Source of the DNA: Flexivirga alba
GTDB taxonomy: Bacteria; Actinomycetota; Actinomycetes; Actinomycetales; Dermatophilaceae
Direction of reading: 5' to 3'
Length of the DNA: 64,000 nt
NCBI RefSeq assembly: GCF_042661025.1
Contig: NZ_JBHSWH010000001.1
Span: forward strand, 1,116,001-1,180,000
A model generated the notes under the pieces. That model saw only the letters and a list, made by a program, of their open reading frames with translations. It ran no database searches and was not told the origin of the DNA. Positions 41,889 through 50,780 of the stretch are shown one piece after another (positions within the stretch are counted from its first letter, which is position 1; each line of letters opens with the position of its first letter). The translations under genes were made by a program, and so were the position numbers.

Positions 41889-42938
41889 TTACGGCTTGAT
41901 GGTCGAGGTGTCGATCACGTAGCGGTAGCGCACGTCACCGGCGACGACCTTGTCGTAGGCCTCGTCGACCTGCGACGCGTCGATGCGCTCGATCGTGGCG
42001 CCGATGCCGTGCTCGGCGCAGAAGTCGAGCATCTCCTGGGTCTCGGGGATGCCGCCGATCATCGAGCCGGCGACGACCTTGTTGCCGCCGATCAGGCTGC
42101 CCGGCGCGATCTCGTAGGGCTTGGGCGGCAGGCCGACGGACACGAGGGCGCCATTCGGCTTCAGCAGCCGCACGTAGTCGCCCATCGGCAGGTCGGCACT
42201 GACCGTGTTGAGGATCAGGTCGAAGCGTCCGGCGTTGTCCTTGAAGACCTTCGGGTCGGAGGTGGCCAGGTGCTCGACCGCGCCGAACTCCGCAGCGTCG
42301 GCGGACTTCGCCGTCGTCCGCGACAGCACGGTCACCTCGGCGCCGAGTGCGACCGCGATCTTCACGCCCAGGTGGCCGAGGCCGCCCATGCCGACGACGG
42401 CGACGTGCGCGCCGGGACGAGCGCCCCAACGCTTCAGCGGCGAGTAGGTCGTGATGCCCGCGCACAGCAGCGGCGCGGCGACGTCCAGGTCGATGCCGTC
42501 CGGGATGCCGACGACGAAACGCTCGGACACGACGACCTGCTGGGCGTAGCCGCCCTGGGTGATCTCGCCGTCATACCCCTTGCTGTTGTAGGTGCCGACC
42601 GAGCCGCGCTCGCAGAACTGCTCGAAGCCGTTCTTGCACTGCTCGCACTCGCCACAGGAGTCGACCAAGCAGCCGACGCCGACGCGGTCGCCGACCTTGT
42701 GCCGGGTGACGCCGGAGCCGACTGCGCTCACGACACCGGCGATCTCGTGACCCGTCACGAGCGGGAAGTTCGCGCTGCCCCACTCCTCACGGATGGTGTG
42801 TATGTCGCTGTGGCAGATGCCTGCCCACGCGATGTCGATGCGGATGTCGTTGTCGCCCAGGTCGCGGCGCTCGAGGTTGATCGGCGCGAAGCGCTCACCA
42901 GCCGCGGCGACGGAAAGTGCAGGTGTTGTTGTAGGCAT
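41889..42938 (-). CDS. NADP-dependent cinnamyl-type alcohol dehydrogenase
   Basis: 349 residues. Cys42, His64/Glu65 (TGHE) are the catalytic zinc site; Cys95, 98, 101 and 109 (DSCGECEQCKNGFEQFC) the structural zinc. GMGGLGHLGVKIA is the nucleotide-binding loop. HSDIHTIREEWG, TQGGYAQQVVV and CAGITTYSPLKRW place it with AdhC/YahK-type broad-substrate aldehyde reductases. ATG 42938 begins MPTTTPALS. Probably a detoxifying aldehyde reductase. Confidence 0.92.
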   Translation of the reverse strand: MPTTTPALSVAAAGERFAPINLERRDLGDNDIRIDIAWAGICHSDIHTIREEWGSANFPLVTGHEIAGVVSAVGSGVTRHKVGDRVGVGCLVDSCGECEQCKNGFEQFCERGSVGTYNSKGYDGEITQGGYAQQVVVSERFVVGIPDGIDLDVAAPLLCAGITTYSPLKRWGARPGAHVAVVGMGGLGHLGVKIAVALGAEVTVLSRTTAKSADAAEFGAVEHLATSDPKVFKDNAGRFDLILNTVSADLPMGDYVRLLKPNGALVSVGLPPKPYEIAPGSLIGGNKVVAGSMIGGIPETQEMLDFCAEHGIGATIERIDASQVDEAYDKVVAGDVRYRYVIDTSTIKP

Positions 42939-43115
42939 GGAAACGACGATAGACCTGCTGTCGGGTGCCACCAAACGGATGGAAAGCCTTGACGGATAAG
43001 AAAATTCACACGCGTAACAGGGAATATTGGCCGTCCTGAGACTCCGCTGTCGGATGGCGCCACCCCCGGCATACGATCGAAGTGGCCAGCGCAGGGAAGC
43101 GATCCGAGGAGAACC

Positions 43116-44321
43116 ATGACAGATCTCGACGGTAAGAAGTACGACTACGTGATCGTCGGCGGCGGTGTCGCAGCCGCCGCAGCAGTGGGCGGCATCCGCG
43201 AGATCGACGACAGTGGCTCCGTCCTGGTGCTCGGCGCGGAGCCCGACGGCCCGGTCTATCGGCCCGACCTGTCCAAGAAGCTGTGGCTCGACAAGGACGC
43301 CACGCTCGACAAGACCCAGCTGCTCGACGGCAAGCAGGCCGAGCTGCAGACCAGCAGCCCCGTCACGGCGATCGACCCCGAAGCCCACACCGTCCAGCTG
43401 CAAGGTGGCGACACCGTCACCTACGGCAAGCTGCTGCTCGCGACCGGCTCGACGCCGCGCACGCTCGACCTGCCCGACTCCGACCGTGTCATCTACTACC
43501 GCACGGCCGCCGACTACCGGCGATTGCGCGACCTCGCCGGCAAGGACACCCCGGTCACCGCCGTCGGCGCTGGTTACATCGGCGCCGAGATCGCGTCGGC
43601 GCTCACCCAGAACGACGCGAAGGTGACGATGATCTTCGACGAGGAGCTGGTGCAGCAGCGCATCTTCCCGAAGTCGATCGCTGAGCTGATCACCAAGGAC
43701 TTCACCGACCGCGGGGTCCGGCTGCTGACCAAGGAGCAGGTGGCCGGCGGCACCCTTGCGGGCGACGAGGTCGCCATACAGATCGGTGACGGCACCTCCG
43801 TCGCGGCCGGCGTCGTCGTTGTCGGCATCGGCGTGGCGCCGCGGGTCGAGCTGGCCGAGGCAGCCGGACTGAGCACCGACAACGGCATCGTCGTCGACGA
43901 TCACCTGCGCACCTCCGCGCCCGATGTGTATGCCGCAGGAGACGTCGCCAACTACGACGACGCCTTGCTCGGCCGGCGCCGCGTGGAGCACGTCGACAAC
44001 GCGGAGGCCATGGGCAAGAAGGCCGGGCGCAACTTGGCCGGTGCGGACGAGGTCTACGACTACACGCCGATCTTCTGGTCCGACCTGTTCGACAACGGCT
44101 ATGAGGCGGTCGGCGACCTGGACTCGCGGCTGGACACCGTCGAGGACTGGAAGGACGACCACTCGGCCGCGGTCGTCTACTACCTGCGCGACGACGTGCT
44201 GCGTGGTGTGCTGCTGTGGAACGTCTGGGACTCCTCGGGCAAGGCCCGGGACCTCATCGCGCAGTCACGTGACGGCAAGCTCGACCGCGACAAGTTGGTC
44301 GGCGCGATCCCGACGAGCTAA
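43116..44321 (+). CDS. FAD-dependent pyridine nucleotide-disulfide oxidoreductase
   Basis: 401 residues. FAD-binding YVIVGGGVAAAAAVGGI at the N-terminus, LLLATGSTPRTLDLP, the NAD(P)-binding VTAVGAGYIGAEIASAL and the second FAD segment DVYAAGDVANYDD. This is the ferredoxin/rubredoxin reductase-like or AIF-like group without a redox disulfide. GAGGAG precedes ATG 43116 by six bases. The electron partner is not encoded nearby. Confidence 0.87.
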   Translation: MTDLDGKKYDYVIVGGGVAAAAAVGGIREIDDSGSVLVLGAEPDGPVYRPDLSKKLWLDKDATLDKTQLLDGKQAELQTSSPVTAIDPEAHTVQLQGGDTVTYGKLLLATGSTPRTLDLPDSDRVIYYRTAADYRRLRDLAGKDTPVTAVGAGYIGAEIASALTQNDAKVTMIFDEELVQQRIFPKSIAELITKDFTDRGVRLLTKEQVAGGTLAGDEVAIQIGDGTSVAAGVVVVGIGVAPRVELAEAAGLSTDNGIVVDDHLRTSAPDVYAAGDVANYDDALLGRRRVEHVDNAEAMGKKAGRNLAGADEVYDYTPIFWSDLFDNGYEAVGDLDSRLDTVEDWKDDHSAAVVYYLRDDVLRGVLLWNVWDSSGKARDLIAQSRDGKLDRDKLVGAIPTS

Positions 44322-44327
44322 GCGGGG

Positions 44328-44948
44328 TCAGCGGTTCTTCGGTAGCACCCGCAGCAGATCGGCGCGCATCGTGCTCACGGCGTCCTCGAGATCCTCACCC
44401 AGCAACTCGTCGCGGACGGCACGCTCGCGCAGTGCGTCGACCTGCGTGGCCAGCAGCTCGAAGGGCGGGTCGAAGGTGCAGCCCAGCGACTCATAGCGGG
44501 CGCGGACCGCGTCCTTCGTGGCGGCATACTCCCCTTCGATCTCGTCGGCGTAGATGCGCAGTGAGGGCTCGAACTGACTCTGGTTGCGCAGGTCGAAGCG
44601 GATCCGGTGCAGGCGGCGGTTCTTGCGGAGGCTCTCGCAGATCGTGTCGGCGACCAGTTGCGAGTAGGACGTGATGTCGCCGGCGTTCGCCGTGCCGGCG
44701 CCGAAGATCTGCGAGTCGCGAATGATCCGCACGCACTCGGCGACCAAGGCGTCCTTGCTCTGGAAGTAGTAGTGCACCATGCCGTGCGAGAACCGGGTGC
44801 GGCGCGCGACATTGCGCACGGACACCTGGGAGTAACCGTATTCGCTCCACGTGTGCAGGGCGGCAACAGCCAGGTCGTGCCGACGTCCTTCGTGTACATC
44901 GGCATCGGTTCGGCGGGAGGCGGATCCGGCGCGGGCGAGTTGGGTCAC
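44328..44948 (-). CDS. TetR/BetI-like transcriptional regulator
   Basis: 206 residues from GTG 44948 (VTQLARAGSASRRTDADVHE). HTH segment AALHTWSEYGYSQVSVRNVARRTRFSHGMVHYYFQSKDALV. I prefer this start because the earlier TTG at 45032 would put a likely promoter (TTGACC...TATC) inside the gene. The gene converges on the FAD oxidoreductase with a six-base gap. Target unknown. Confidence 0.83.
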   Translation of the reverse strand: MTQLARAGSASRRTDADVHEGRRHDLAVAALHTWSEYGYSQVSVRNVARRTRFSHGMVHYYFQSKDALVAECVRIIRDSQIFGAGTANAGDITSYSQLVADTICESLRKNRRLHRIRFDLRNQSQFEPSLRIYADEIEGEYAATKDAVRARYESLGCTFDPPFELLATQVDALRERAVRDELLGEDLEDAVSTMRADLLRVLPKNR

Positions 44949-45073
44949 CGATGAATTGTCCCATCGTGCCGGACCGCGATCGCTCTTGGTGCGGGTATCG
45001 ATATCCACAAAACTTGGTATGAAATTGGTCAAGTCCGTAACGCGAACGAGCGTTCATGTGTAGGGGTTGCACG

Positions 45074-45079
45074 TACCCT
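45074..45079 (+). promoter_or_regulatory. -10 element of a leaderless PadR-type gene
   Basis: TACCCT lies exactly six bases before ATG 45086 and there is no ribosome-binding site, the pattern of leaderless actinobacterial transcripts. Confidence 0.45.
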
Positions 45080-45085
45080 GGGCGT

Positions 45086-45634
45086 ATGCCGAGCAGAGTC
45101 CGAAGTGGTGAGGCATCCGACGCCATCAGCACCGCGGGTCTCGGTGTCCTCGGAGCGGTTGCCGAGGGGCGGACGCACGGCTTTGCGGTGGCAGCGCTCT
45201 TCGCCACCGATGGCGATCTGGGTCGCGTATGGCGAATCCCCCGCGCCGTCGTCTACCGCGAGCTCGGCCGGTTGGAGGCGGCAGGGCTGGTGCGACCGGT
45301 CGGTATCGAGACCGACGGCCCTGGCCCGGACCGGACCGTCGTCCAGGTCACCGCGTCGGGTCGGCGCGGACTGCACGCCTGGCTCGACGAACCCGTCCCG
45401 CGCCCGCGGGACGCTCGCTCCGCACTACTGCTGAAGCTCGCTCTACTGGACCGCAGCGCCCGCGATCCGAGCACCTTGATCGCCGCGCAGCGGGAGGTCT
45501 TCACCGCGCGCCTCGAGCGGTTGCGCGCCGACGCAGCCGCCGCGGAGGCAGGCAGCTTCGATCAGACGCTCGCTCTGTGGCGAGTCAGTTCGACGCAGGC
45601 GGTACTGGACTTCCTCGCCATGCTCATGAACTAG
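45086..45634 (+). CDS. PadR-family regulator next to the molybdate transport operon
   Basis: 182 residues. The winged helix (about 12-90) has AGLGVLGAVAEGRTHGFAVAALF and IPRAVVYRELGRLEAAGLVRPV, the PadR signature; the C-terminal half is helical (FTARLERLRADAAAAEAGSF). It lies 37 bases upstream of modA in the same direction, so it may regulate the transporter, in place of the usual ModE. Its stop codon falls within the first of two AACTAGT motifs. Confidence 0.83.
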   Translation: MPSRVRSGEASDAISTAGLGVLGAVAEGRTHGFAVAALFATDGDLGRVWRIPRAVVYRELGRLEAAGLVRPVGIETDGPGPDRTVVQVTASGRRGLHAWLDEPVPRPRDARSALLLKLALLDRSARDPSTLIAAQREVFTARLERLRADAAAAEAGSFDQTLALWRVSSTQAVLDFLAMLMN

Positions 45635-45651
45635 TCACACTGCAACTAGTT
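45629..45651. promoter_or_regulatory. Paired AACTAGT motifs upstream of modA
   Basis: AACTAGT at 45629-45635 and AACTAGTT at 45644-45651, fifteen bases apart. ACTAGT is itself palindromic, so the pair can be read as direct or inverted. It is the only candidate operator between the PadR-type gene and modA. Confidence 0.45.
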
Positions 45652-45671
45652 GACTGCTAAATTCGGGCACC

Positions 45672-46608
45672 ATGAGTGATCTTTCGCGTCGCGGCCTGCT
45701 GGCCCTCGGACTCGTCGGTGGTGCCTCGGCGCTCGCCGCGTGCGGCTCCTCCGGTGGTGGCTCGAACACAACGTCCGGGGCAGGTGCCACGCCGGGGGTG
45801 GCACCAGCTCCGGCGCCGGCAGCAGTCCCACCGGCTCCGGGACCGTCAATGTGCTCTACGCCGGCTCGCTGGTCGCGTTGATGGAGAAGCAGATCGGCCC
45901 GGCATACGAGAAGGCGACCGGCTACAAGTTCGCCGGCTTCGGTGCCGGCTCGACGGCGCTCGCAGCACAGATCAAGGGCAAGGTGCGCAAGGCTGACGTC
46001 TTCATCAGCGCCAGCCCGAAGGCGGACGCGGAGCTGATGGGCAAGGACAACGGCGACTGGCTCCAGTGGTACATCAGCTACGCCGCCTCGCCGCTCGTGC
46101 TCGGCTACAACACGAGGAGCAAGTTCGCGGAGAAGATCAAGGCCGGCCCTTGGTATGACGCCATCACCGAGTCGGGTTTCCGGGTCGGCACCACTGACCC
46201 GCAGGCGGACCCGAAGGGCAAGCTGGCCCACGAGGCGCTGCTGTCGGCGGGTAAGCAACACCCGAAGCTGCTGGGCCTCGCCAAGAGCGACAAGATCGTC
46301 TTCCCCGAGGAGACGCTGGTCGCCGATCTGCAGTCGGGGCAGCTGGACGCCGGCTTCTTCTACACCAGCGAGGCGAAGGCCGCCGGCATACCGACCGTCG
46401 AGCTCGCCGGGCAGAAGCTCAAAGCCACCTACACTGCATCCGTGCTCAAAGATGCTCCGAACAAGGCCGGCGCGGAGGCGTTCGTTGCCTACCTGCTCGG
46501 CCCTGATGCACGAATGACGTTGCAGCAGGACGACTTCCAGCTGATCACTCCCCCAAGACGACCGGCAGCGGAGTGCCCGACACGGTCAGCAAAGCCCTGT
46601 CCAGCTAG
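45672..46608 (+). pseudogene. modA: Molybdate ABC transporter substrate-binding lipoprotein ModA, frame broken twice
   Basis: The start ATG 45672 gives MSDLSRRGLLALGLVGGASA, then the lipobox ALAAC. After a Gly/Ser linker the frame breaks at a GGGGG run near 45795; with one G restored it joins VNVLYAGSLVALMEKQIGPA and the complete binding domain (SPKADAELM, GTTDPQADPKG, AGIPTVELAG). A second break at CCCCC near 46549-46553 loses VPDTVSKALSS before TAG 46606-46608. Restoring one base at each run gives a complete 312-residue ModA/WtpA-like protein. It captures molybdate or tungstate outside the membrane. I think the frame breaks are errors of run length. Confidence 0.87.
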
Positions 46609-48436
46609 TGCTCGGAAGGCGGCGCAGCGGCCCTATCGCGATGCTGGGGGCGCTGCTCGCCCTCTATCTCGCCGTCCCGCTCGTCGCCTTCCTCATCCGG
46701 CTGGCCGGCTCGAACGACCGTGGCTTCGGCGAGTCCGGGCTGCTCGACGCGGCACGCACCTCGGGCATCAGCGCGACAATCAGCGCGTTGATCGTCGCGG
46801 TGCTCGGCATTCCGCTCGCCCACTGGCTGGCGCACTCCCGGGGGTACTGCACCGGATCGCTGGTGTCCTCGTCCAGCTGCCGCTCGCCCTACCGCCGGTG
46901 ATGAGCGGCATCGTGCTGGTCTACGTCGTCGGTCCTTACACGTGGCTCGGCGAGCGCTTCGACGGCCGGCTGACCGAGTCGCTGGCCGGCGTCGTGATCG
47001 CCCAAACCTTCGTAGCCGCACCGTTTTTGATCATCGCGGCGCGGTCGGCGTTCGAGGCGATCGATCCCCAACTCGACGACGTCGCTGCGACCCTCGGCCA
47101 CCGACGACTGGCCCGTTTCGTCCGGGTCGACCTTCGGATCGCCGCTCCCGCCATACGGGCCGGGCTGCTGCTGACCTGGCTGCGCGCGCTCGGTGAGTAT
47201 GGCGCCACGGTGCTGCTCGCTTACCACCCCTACACGCTGCCGGTCTTCACCTATGTGCGGTTCTCCTCGACCGGCATACCGACGACGCAGGCGCCGACGG
47301 CGGTCGCACTCGCGGTGGCGGCGGTGGTCCTGCTGCTGGCGGGATTCCGGCTGCCCCGAGCGATGCGCGCCCGGCTCCGGCGCCCGGCACCCGGCACGAA
47401 ACCGGTTGCGCCCTCAACGATCGACGCACGGCCGGTCAGCTTTGACATCGACACACGCGTCGGTGACTTCCACCTGCAGGTGTCCCACGCGGCACGCAGT
47501 CCACGCATCGCGGTGCTCGGCGCATCCGGTGCCGGTAAGTCGTTGCTGCTCCGGTCGCTGGCGGGGTTGCTCGGCTCCGGTGTCGGCGAGGTCCGGCTCG
47601 GCGACGACCGCCTGGACGGTGTTCCGGTCGAGGAACGCCGGTTGGGATACGTGCCCCAGCAGCACGGCCTCTTCCCTGACCGAACAGCTTGGCAGCAAAC
47701 GACTTTCGGCACGCACGCGGACCCAGGGGTAGCTGCCTGGTGGCTGCAGCGGTTGCAGCTCGACGGCCTGCAGGACCGGCTCCCGCAGGAGCTGTCCGGT
47801 GGCCAGCGGCAGCGGGTTGTGCTGGCGGCGGCGCTCGCGGGCAGTCCGCGCCTGCTCTTGTTGGACGAGCCGTTCTCGGCGCTGGACTATCCGGTCCGCC
47901 AGGAGCTGACAGCGCTGGTGCGGCGGCTACAGCAACGGGACTCTCTCGCAACGGTTTTGGTCACACACGACCCGACCGAGGCCGCGATGCTCGCCGATGA
48001 ACTCGTGGTCATCGTGGACGGGCAGGTGGCCCAGTCGGGCACCGTCCGGGAAGTCTTCGACGCGCCGGCGAGCCCGACCGTCGCCCGGTTGGTCGGGCTG
48101 ACCAACGTTCGCACTGGCGTCATGGCGAGCGACGGTGTGCTGGAGGCCGAGGGGGTGCGGGTGGCGACGGGCGCGAAGCTGCCGGCCGGCACACCGGTCA
48201 CCTGGTGCGTGCGCCCTGAGCGGGTGGCAGTCGGCGATGCCGGCGAGCACGAGGTGACGATCACCGATGTGGTCGACCTCGGCAGTCAGCTGCTCCTCGA
48301 GTTGAGATGGCGTCAGGGCCTGGATCTGCAGGCGCACCAGCTGATTTCGGATGGGCTGCGACCGCGCGCCGGAGAGACCGCCCGCGTGCACATCGACCCC
48401 GACGCGATCAGCGTCTGGCCCGACCAAGCGGGTTGA
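46608..48436 (+). pseudogene. modB: Fused molybdate permease-ATPase ModBC, frame broken once
   Basis: GTG 46608 overlaps the modA stop. The permease part has about six helices; the frame breaks at GGGGG near 46841 (LAHSRG then VLHRIAGVLVQLPLALPPV) and continues with the EAA-like loop. There is no stop between permease and ATPase: RAMRARLRRPAPG leads into the ATPase, with Walker A GASGAGKS, LSGGQRQRV, Walker B LLLLDEPFSALD, and a C-terminal TOBE domain. One restored base gives a single protein of about 609 residues. A covalent ModB-ModC fusion is unusual but possible for a two-component pump core. Confidence 0.83.
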
Positions 48437-48478
48437 GTAGGTCGGGGGAGCGAAGCGGAGGAGGCCGTATCGAAACTG
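48426..48478. repeat. Dispersed repeat copy downstream of modBC
   Basis: AAGCGGGTTGAGTAG, core GGGGGAGCGAAGCGGAGGAG, then GCCGTATCGAAAC. A near-consensus copy between convergent modBC and the methyltransferase; it begins inside the last codons of modBC. Confidence 0.8.
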
Positions 48479-48485
48479 CGGTTCC

Positions 48486-49159
48486 TCAGCCCGCAACCTG
48501 CTTCCGGAACTCCGCTCGGTAGCGGCTGCCCTCGGCATCCTGATCGACCTGCTGCAGAGCCAGCCCGTCCGCGCCGAACGCCTCGATCTCTTGGCGGGTG
48601 AGTCGCCACGGCGGCCCGTCAGCCAGATCGACATTCGAGGAAGGACGCTGCCGATGACGAGCAGCACGCCACCCGGTGCAACGAGTGACCGGATGGCGGC
48701 GGTTGCCTTCGAGCGCACGGCACGCGGCATCGACTGGACGGTCATCGACTCCACCACGAGGTCGAAGGCGCCCCGCCATTCGCCCGGCAACTCGAAGAGG
48801 TCGGCGACCCGATAGTCGACCGTCGTGCTCGGTTGGGCGCTCCGGACCTGGTCGACCGCACTCGGTGCGACGTCGAACGCCGAAGTGCGAAAACCCAATG
48901 ACGCCAGCAGCTCCGCGTCGTGCCCGGGACCCATCCCCGGCACGATCGCGGTCCGCCCGTCACCGGTTGCCTCCTCGGGATGCTGCGCGAACCATTCGGT
49001 CAGCATCGGGTGCGGCGCGCCCCGGTCCCAGGGGATCTCGGCGTCGCCGCGACCGGCGGCGACATACAACGGCTCGAACCACGCCGTCGGGCTCCCGGCA
49101 GCAAGCGACTCGGTCGCCAGGTCCTGTGCGTGGTCGTCGGCTGAAGATGTCTGGCTCAT
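48486..49159 (-). pseudogene. SAM-dependent methyltransferase, frame broken once
   Basis: ATG 49159 begins MSQTSSADDHAQ. The class I methyltransferase core has AIVPGMGPGHDAELLASLGF (SAM-binding motif I), AFDVAPSAVDQ, and VAPGGVLLVIGS. Near 48640-48646 the frame shifts: the continuation NVDLADGPPWRLTRQEIEAF and RYRAEFRKQVAG to TGA 48486 is one base out. Restoring a base yields about 224 residues, close to thiopurine-methyltransferase-like proteins. Substrate unknown. It is divergent from the TrmH-like gene. Confidence 0.8.
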
Positions 49160-49184
49160 CCGTCCACCCTGCCAGAATGCCCTC

Positions 49185-50012
49185 GTGAGCCTTTCGATCC
49201 AGCGCGTGACGAGTCGCAACGCGACCTTCCAGCAGTGGCAGGCCCTCCTGGGCAATCGCACCAAGCGACATCGGGCCGGCGAGTTCATCGTGCAGGGTGT
49301 GCGGCCCATCTCCCTTGCCCTGCAACACGATTGGGACTTCGCGGCCCTGCTGCGGCCGGTCGATGCTCGCCCGAGCCGCTGGGCCGAAGACGTATGGCGC
49401 ACCGCGCCCGGGCAACGCTTCGAGCTCGCCGACGAGTTGCTCGCCGAGCTGGCCGAACGGGACACCGAGGAGCGACCGGAGCTGGTGGCCCTGGTGCGTA
49501 TGCCGCCCGACGACCTCGACCGGCTGATGACTCCCGGCAAGCATGCGCTGATCGCGGTCTTCGACCGGCCGTCCGGCCCGGGCAACATCGGCACGCTGAT
49601 CCGGTCCCTCGACGCATTCGGTGGCACCGGCCTGGTCGTCGCCGGTCACGCCGCGGACCCGTATGACCCACGGTCGGTCCGGGCCTCGACCGGGTCGCTC
49701 TTCGCGGTGCCTACCGTGCGGGTGCCTGCCGCGGCGGATGCCATCGACTGGATCACGGCCCAGCGCGAATCCGGCGTGGACTTCACGGTATTCGGCACCG
49801 ACGAGAGTGGCGAGACCGACCTGCGATCGGTCGACCTGACCGGTCCGACGGTGCTGGTGATCGGCAACGAGACGCGCGGGATGAGCCACGCCTGGCGCGA
49901 GGCCTGCGACCGATTGCTCAGCATCCCGATGGTCGGCTCGGCGAGTTCGCTGAACGCCGCGATCGCCGGCTCGATCGTCCTGCACGAAGCGCTCCAGCAA
50001 CGGCAGCACTGA
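49185..50012 (+). CDS. SpoU/TrmH-family RNA 2'-O-methyltransferase
   Basis: 275 residues. An N-terminal substrate-binding part (RNATFQQWQALLGNRTKRHR, GEFIVQGVRPI) precedes the SPOUT knot with FDRPSGPGNIGTLIRSLDAF, VLVIGNETRGMSHAWREACD and IPMVGSASSLNAAIAGSIVL. These are motifs 1-3 of the TrmH family, which methylate rRNA or tRNA ribose. The GTG at 49185 is six bases after CAGAAT, so it may be leaderless. Confidence 0.88.
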   Translation: MSLSIQRVTSRNATFQQWQALLGNRTKRHRAGEFIVQGVRPISLALQHDWDFAALLRPVDARPSRWAEDVWRTAPGQRFELADELLAELAERDTEERPELVALVRMPPDDLDRLMTPGKHALIAVFDRPSGPGNIGTLIRSLDAFGGTGLVVAGHAADPYDPRSVRASTGSLFAVPTVRVPAAADAIDWITAQRESGVDFTVFGTDESGETDLRSVDLTGPTVLVIGNETRGMSHAWREACDRLLSIPMVGSASSLNAAIAGSIVLHEALQQRQH

Positions 50013-50035
50013 CCCGAATACGCCATACCCCTGAC

Positions 50036-50116
50036 CGAGAGGAGTAGCAACGGAGCGAGGGGAGTACGGAAATCGGCGTAATCCGTACTCCTGTCGATGC
50101 ATCGGTACTCCTCTCG
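50036..50116. terminator. Nested inverted repeats between the TrmH-like and ArsR-like genes
   Basis: Outer arms CGAGAGGAGTA (50036-50046) and TACTCCTCTCG (50106-50116). Inner arms GGAGTACGGA (50061-50070) and TCCGTACTCC (50082-50091) around an eleven-base loop. The two arms share the word GGAGTA, so alternative pairings are possible. It sits between convergent genes. Confidence 0.7.
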
Positions 50117-50144
50117 ATCGCCGGGGGCATCGACCAATCGCCGC

Positions 50145-50744
50145 TCAGCCCGGCATCGGCGCCAGGGCGATGTTCAGTTGGTATGGCGTGAGGTCCGACT
50201 CGTCCTGGCTGCGCGCGATCCATCGGTCGCGCAGGTCGCGAAGCTCCGCACCAAGTTGTCGGGCCTCGTCCTCGGTGATGCGCAACCGGCAGCCACTCTG
50301 GTGAGTCGTGGTCTCCTGACCGGCGTTCTCGCGCCCGACCCGGTCCTGGCTGCCGCGCTGTGGCGAGGAAGCTCGGATCCGGAAGTCGCCGGCGAGTACC
50401 CATTCCGGTGCGGCCGCGATGAGTGCGTCGGTCATTTCGGCGTTGGACCGTCGCATCACGCGTTCGAAATGCCCACTCGGCAACACCTCGGCCGGAACGA
50501 CGAATTCGCTTGCGATTGCTTGGTATCGCTTGATTGCACGTCCCTTTCGCCGGGTCTCCGCGGCAATCTCGAGAAGCCCCACGTCATACAGGCTGCGGAC
50601 CCAGTAGTGAACCTTCGCCAGCGGCAGGTGCAGTAGCTCTGCGGCGTCGCTGACCGAGTGGTCCTCGTGCAGGAACGGCGCCAGGTAGGTCGCAGCTTCG
50701 TCGCGCACGAGCGATCGGACCATGACGGGATCGGTGATCTGCAC
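50145..50744 (-). CDS. ArsR-like winged-helix regulator
   Basis: 199 residues. HTH at about 12-75: RDEAATYLAPFLHEDHSVSD, AAELLHLPLAKVHYWVRSLYDVGLLEI. The C-terminal half is charged and less typical, with LRITEDEARQLGAELRDLRDRW. The start GTG 50744 follows TATCCT by six bases, so the transcript is probably leaderless. It is divergent from the ABC exporter genes and likely controls them. Confidence 0.8.
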   Translation of the reverse strand: MQITDPVMVRSLVRDEAATYLAPFLHEDHSVSDAAELLHLPLAKVHYWVRSLYDVGLLEIAAETRRKGRAIKRYQAIASEFVVPAEVLPSGHFERVMRRSNAEMTDALIAAAPEWVLAGDFRIRASSPQRGSQDRVGRENAGQETTTHQSGCRLRITEDEARQLGAELRDLRDRWIARSQDESDLTPYQLNIALAPMPG

Positions 50745-50750
50745 CTATTC

Positions 50751-50756
50751 AGGATA
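50751..50756 (-). promoter_or_regulatory. -10 element of the ArsR-like gene
   Basis: On the minus strand TATCCT lies six bases before the GTG at 50744, without a ribosome-binding site: a leaderless arrangement. Confidence 0.5.
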
Positions 50757-50780
50757 GCTAGTAGCAATCGAAGTAGGTCT

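Noticed and set aside
45790..46845. Phase variation at G/C runs in the mod operon
   Set aside because: Phase-variable tracts are usually longer, and the same one-base deficit also affects a tRNA; run-length error is simpler.
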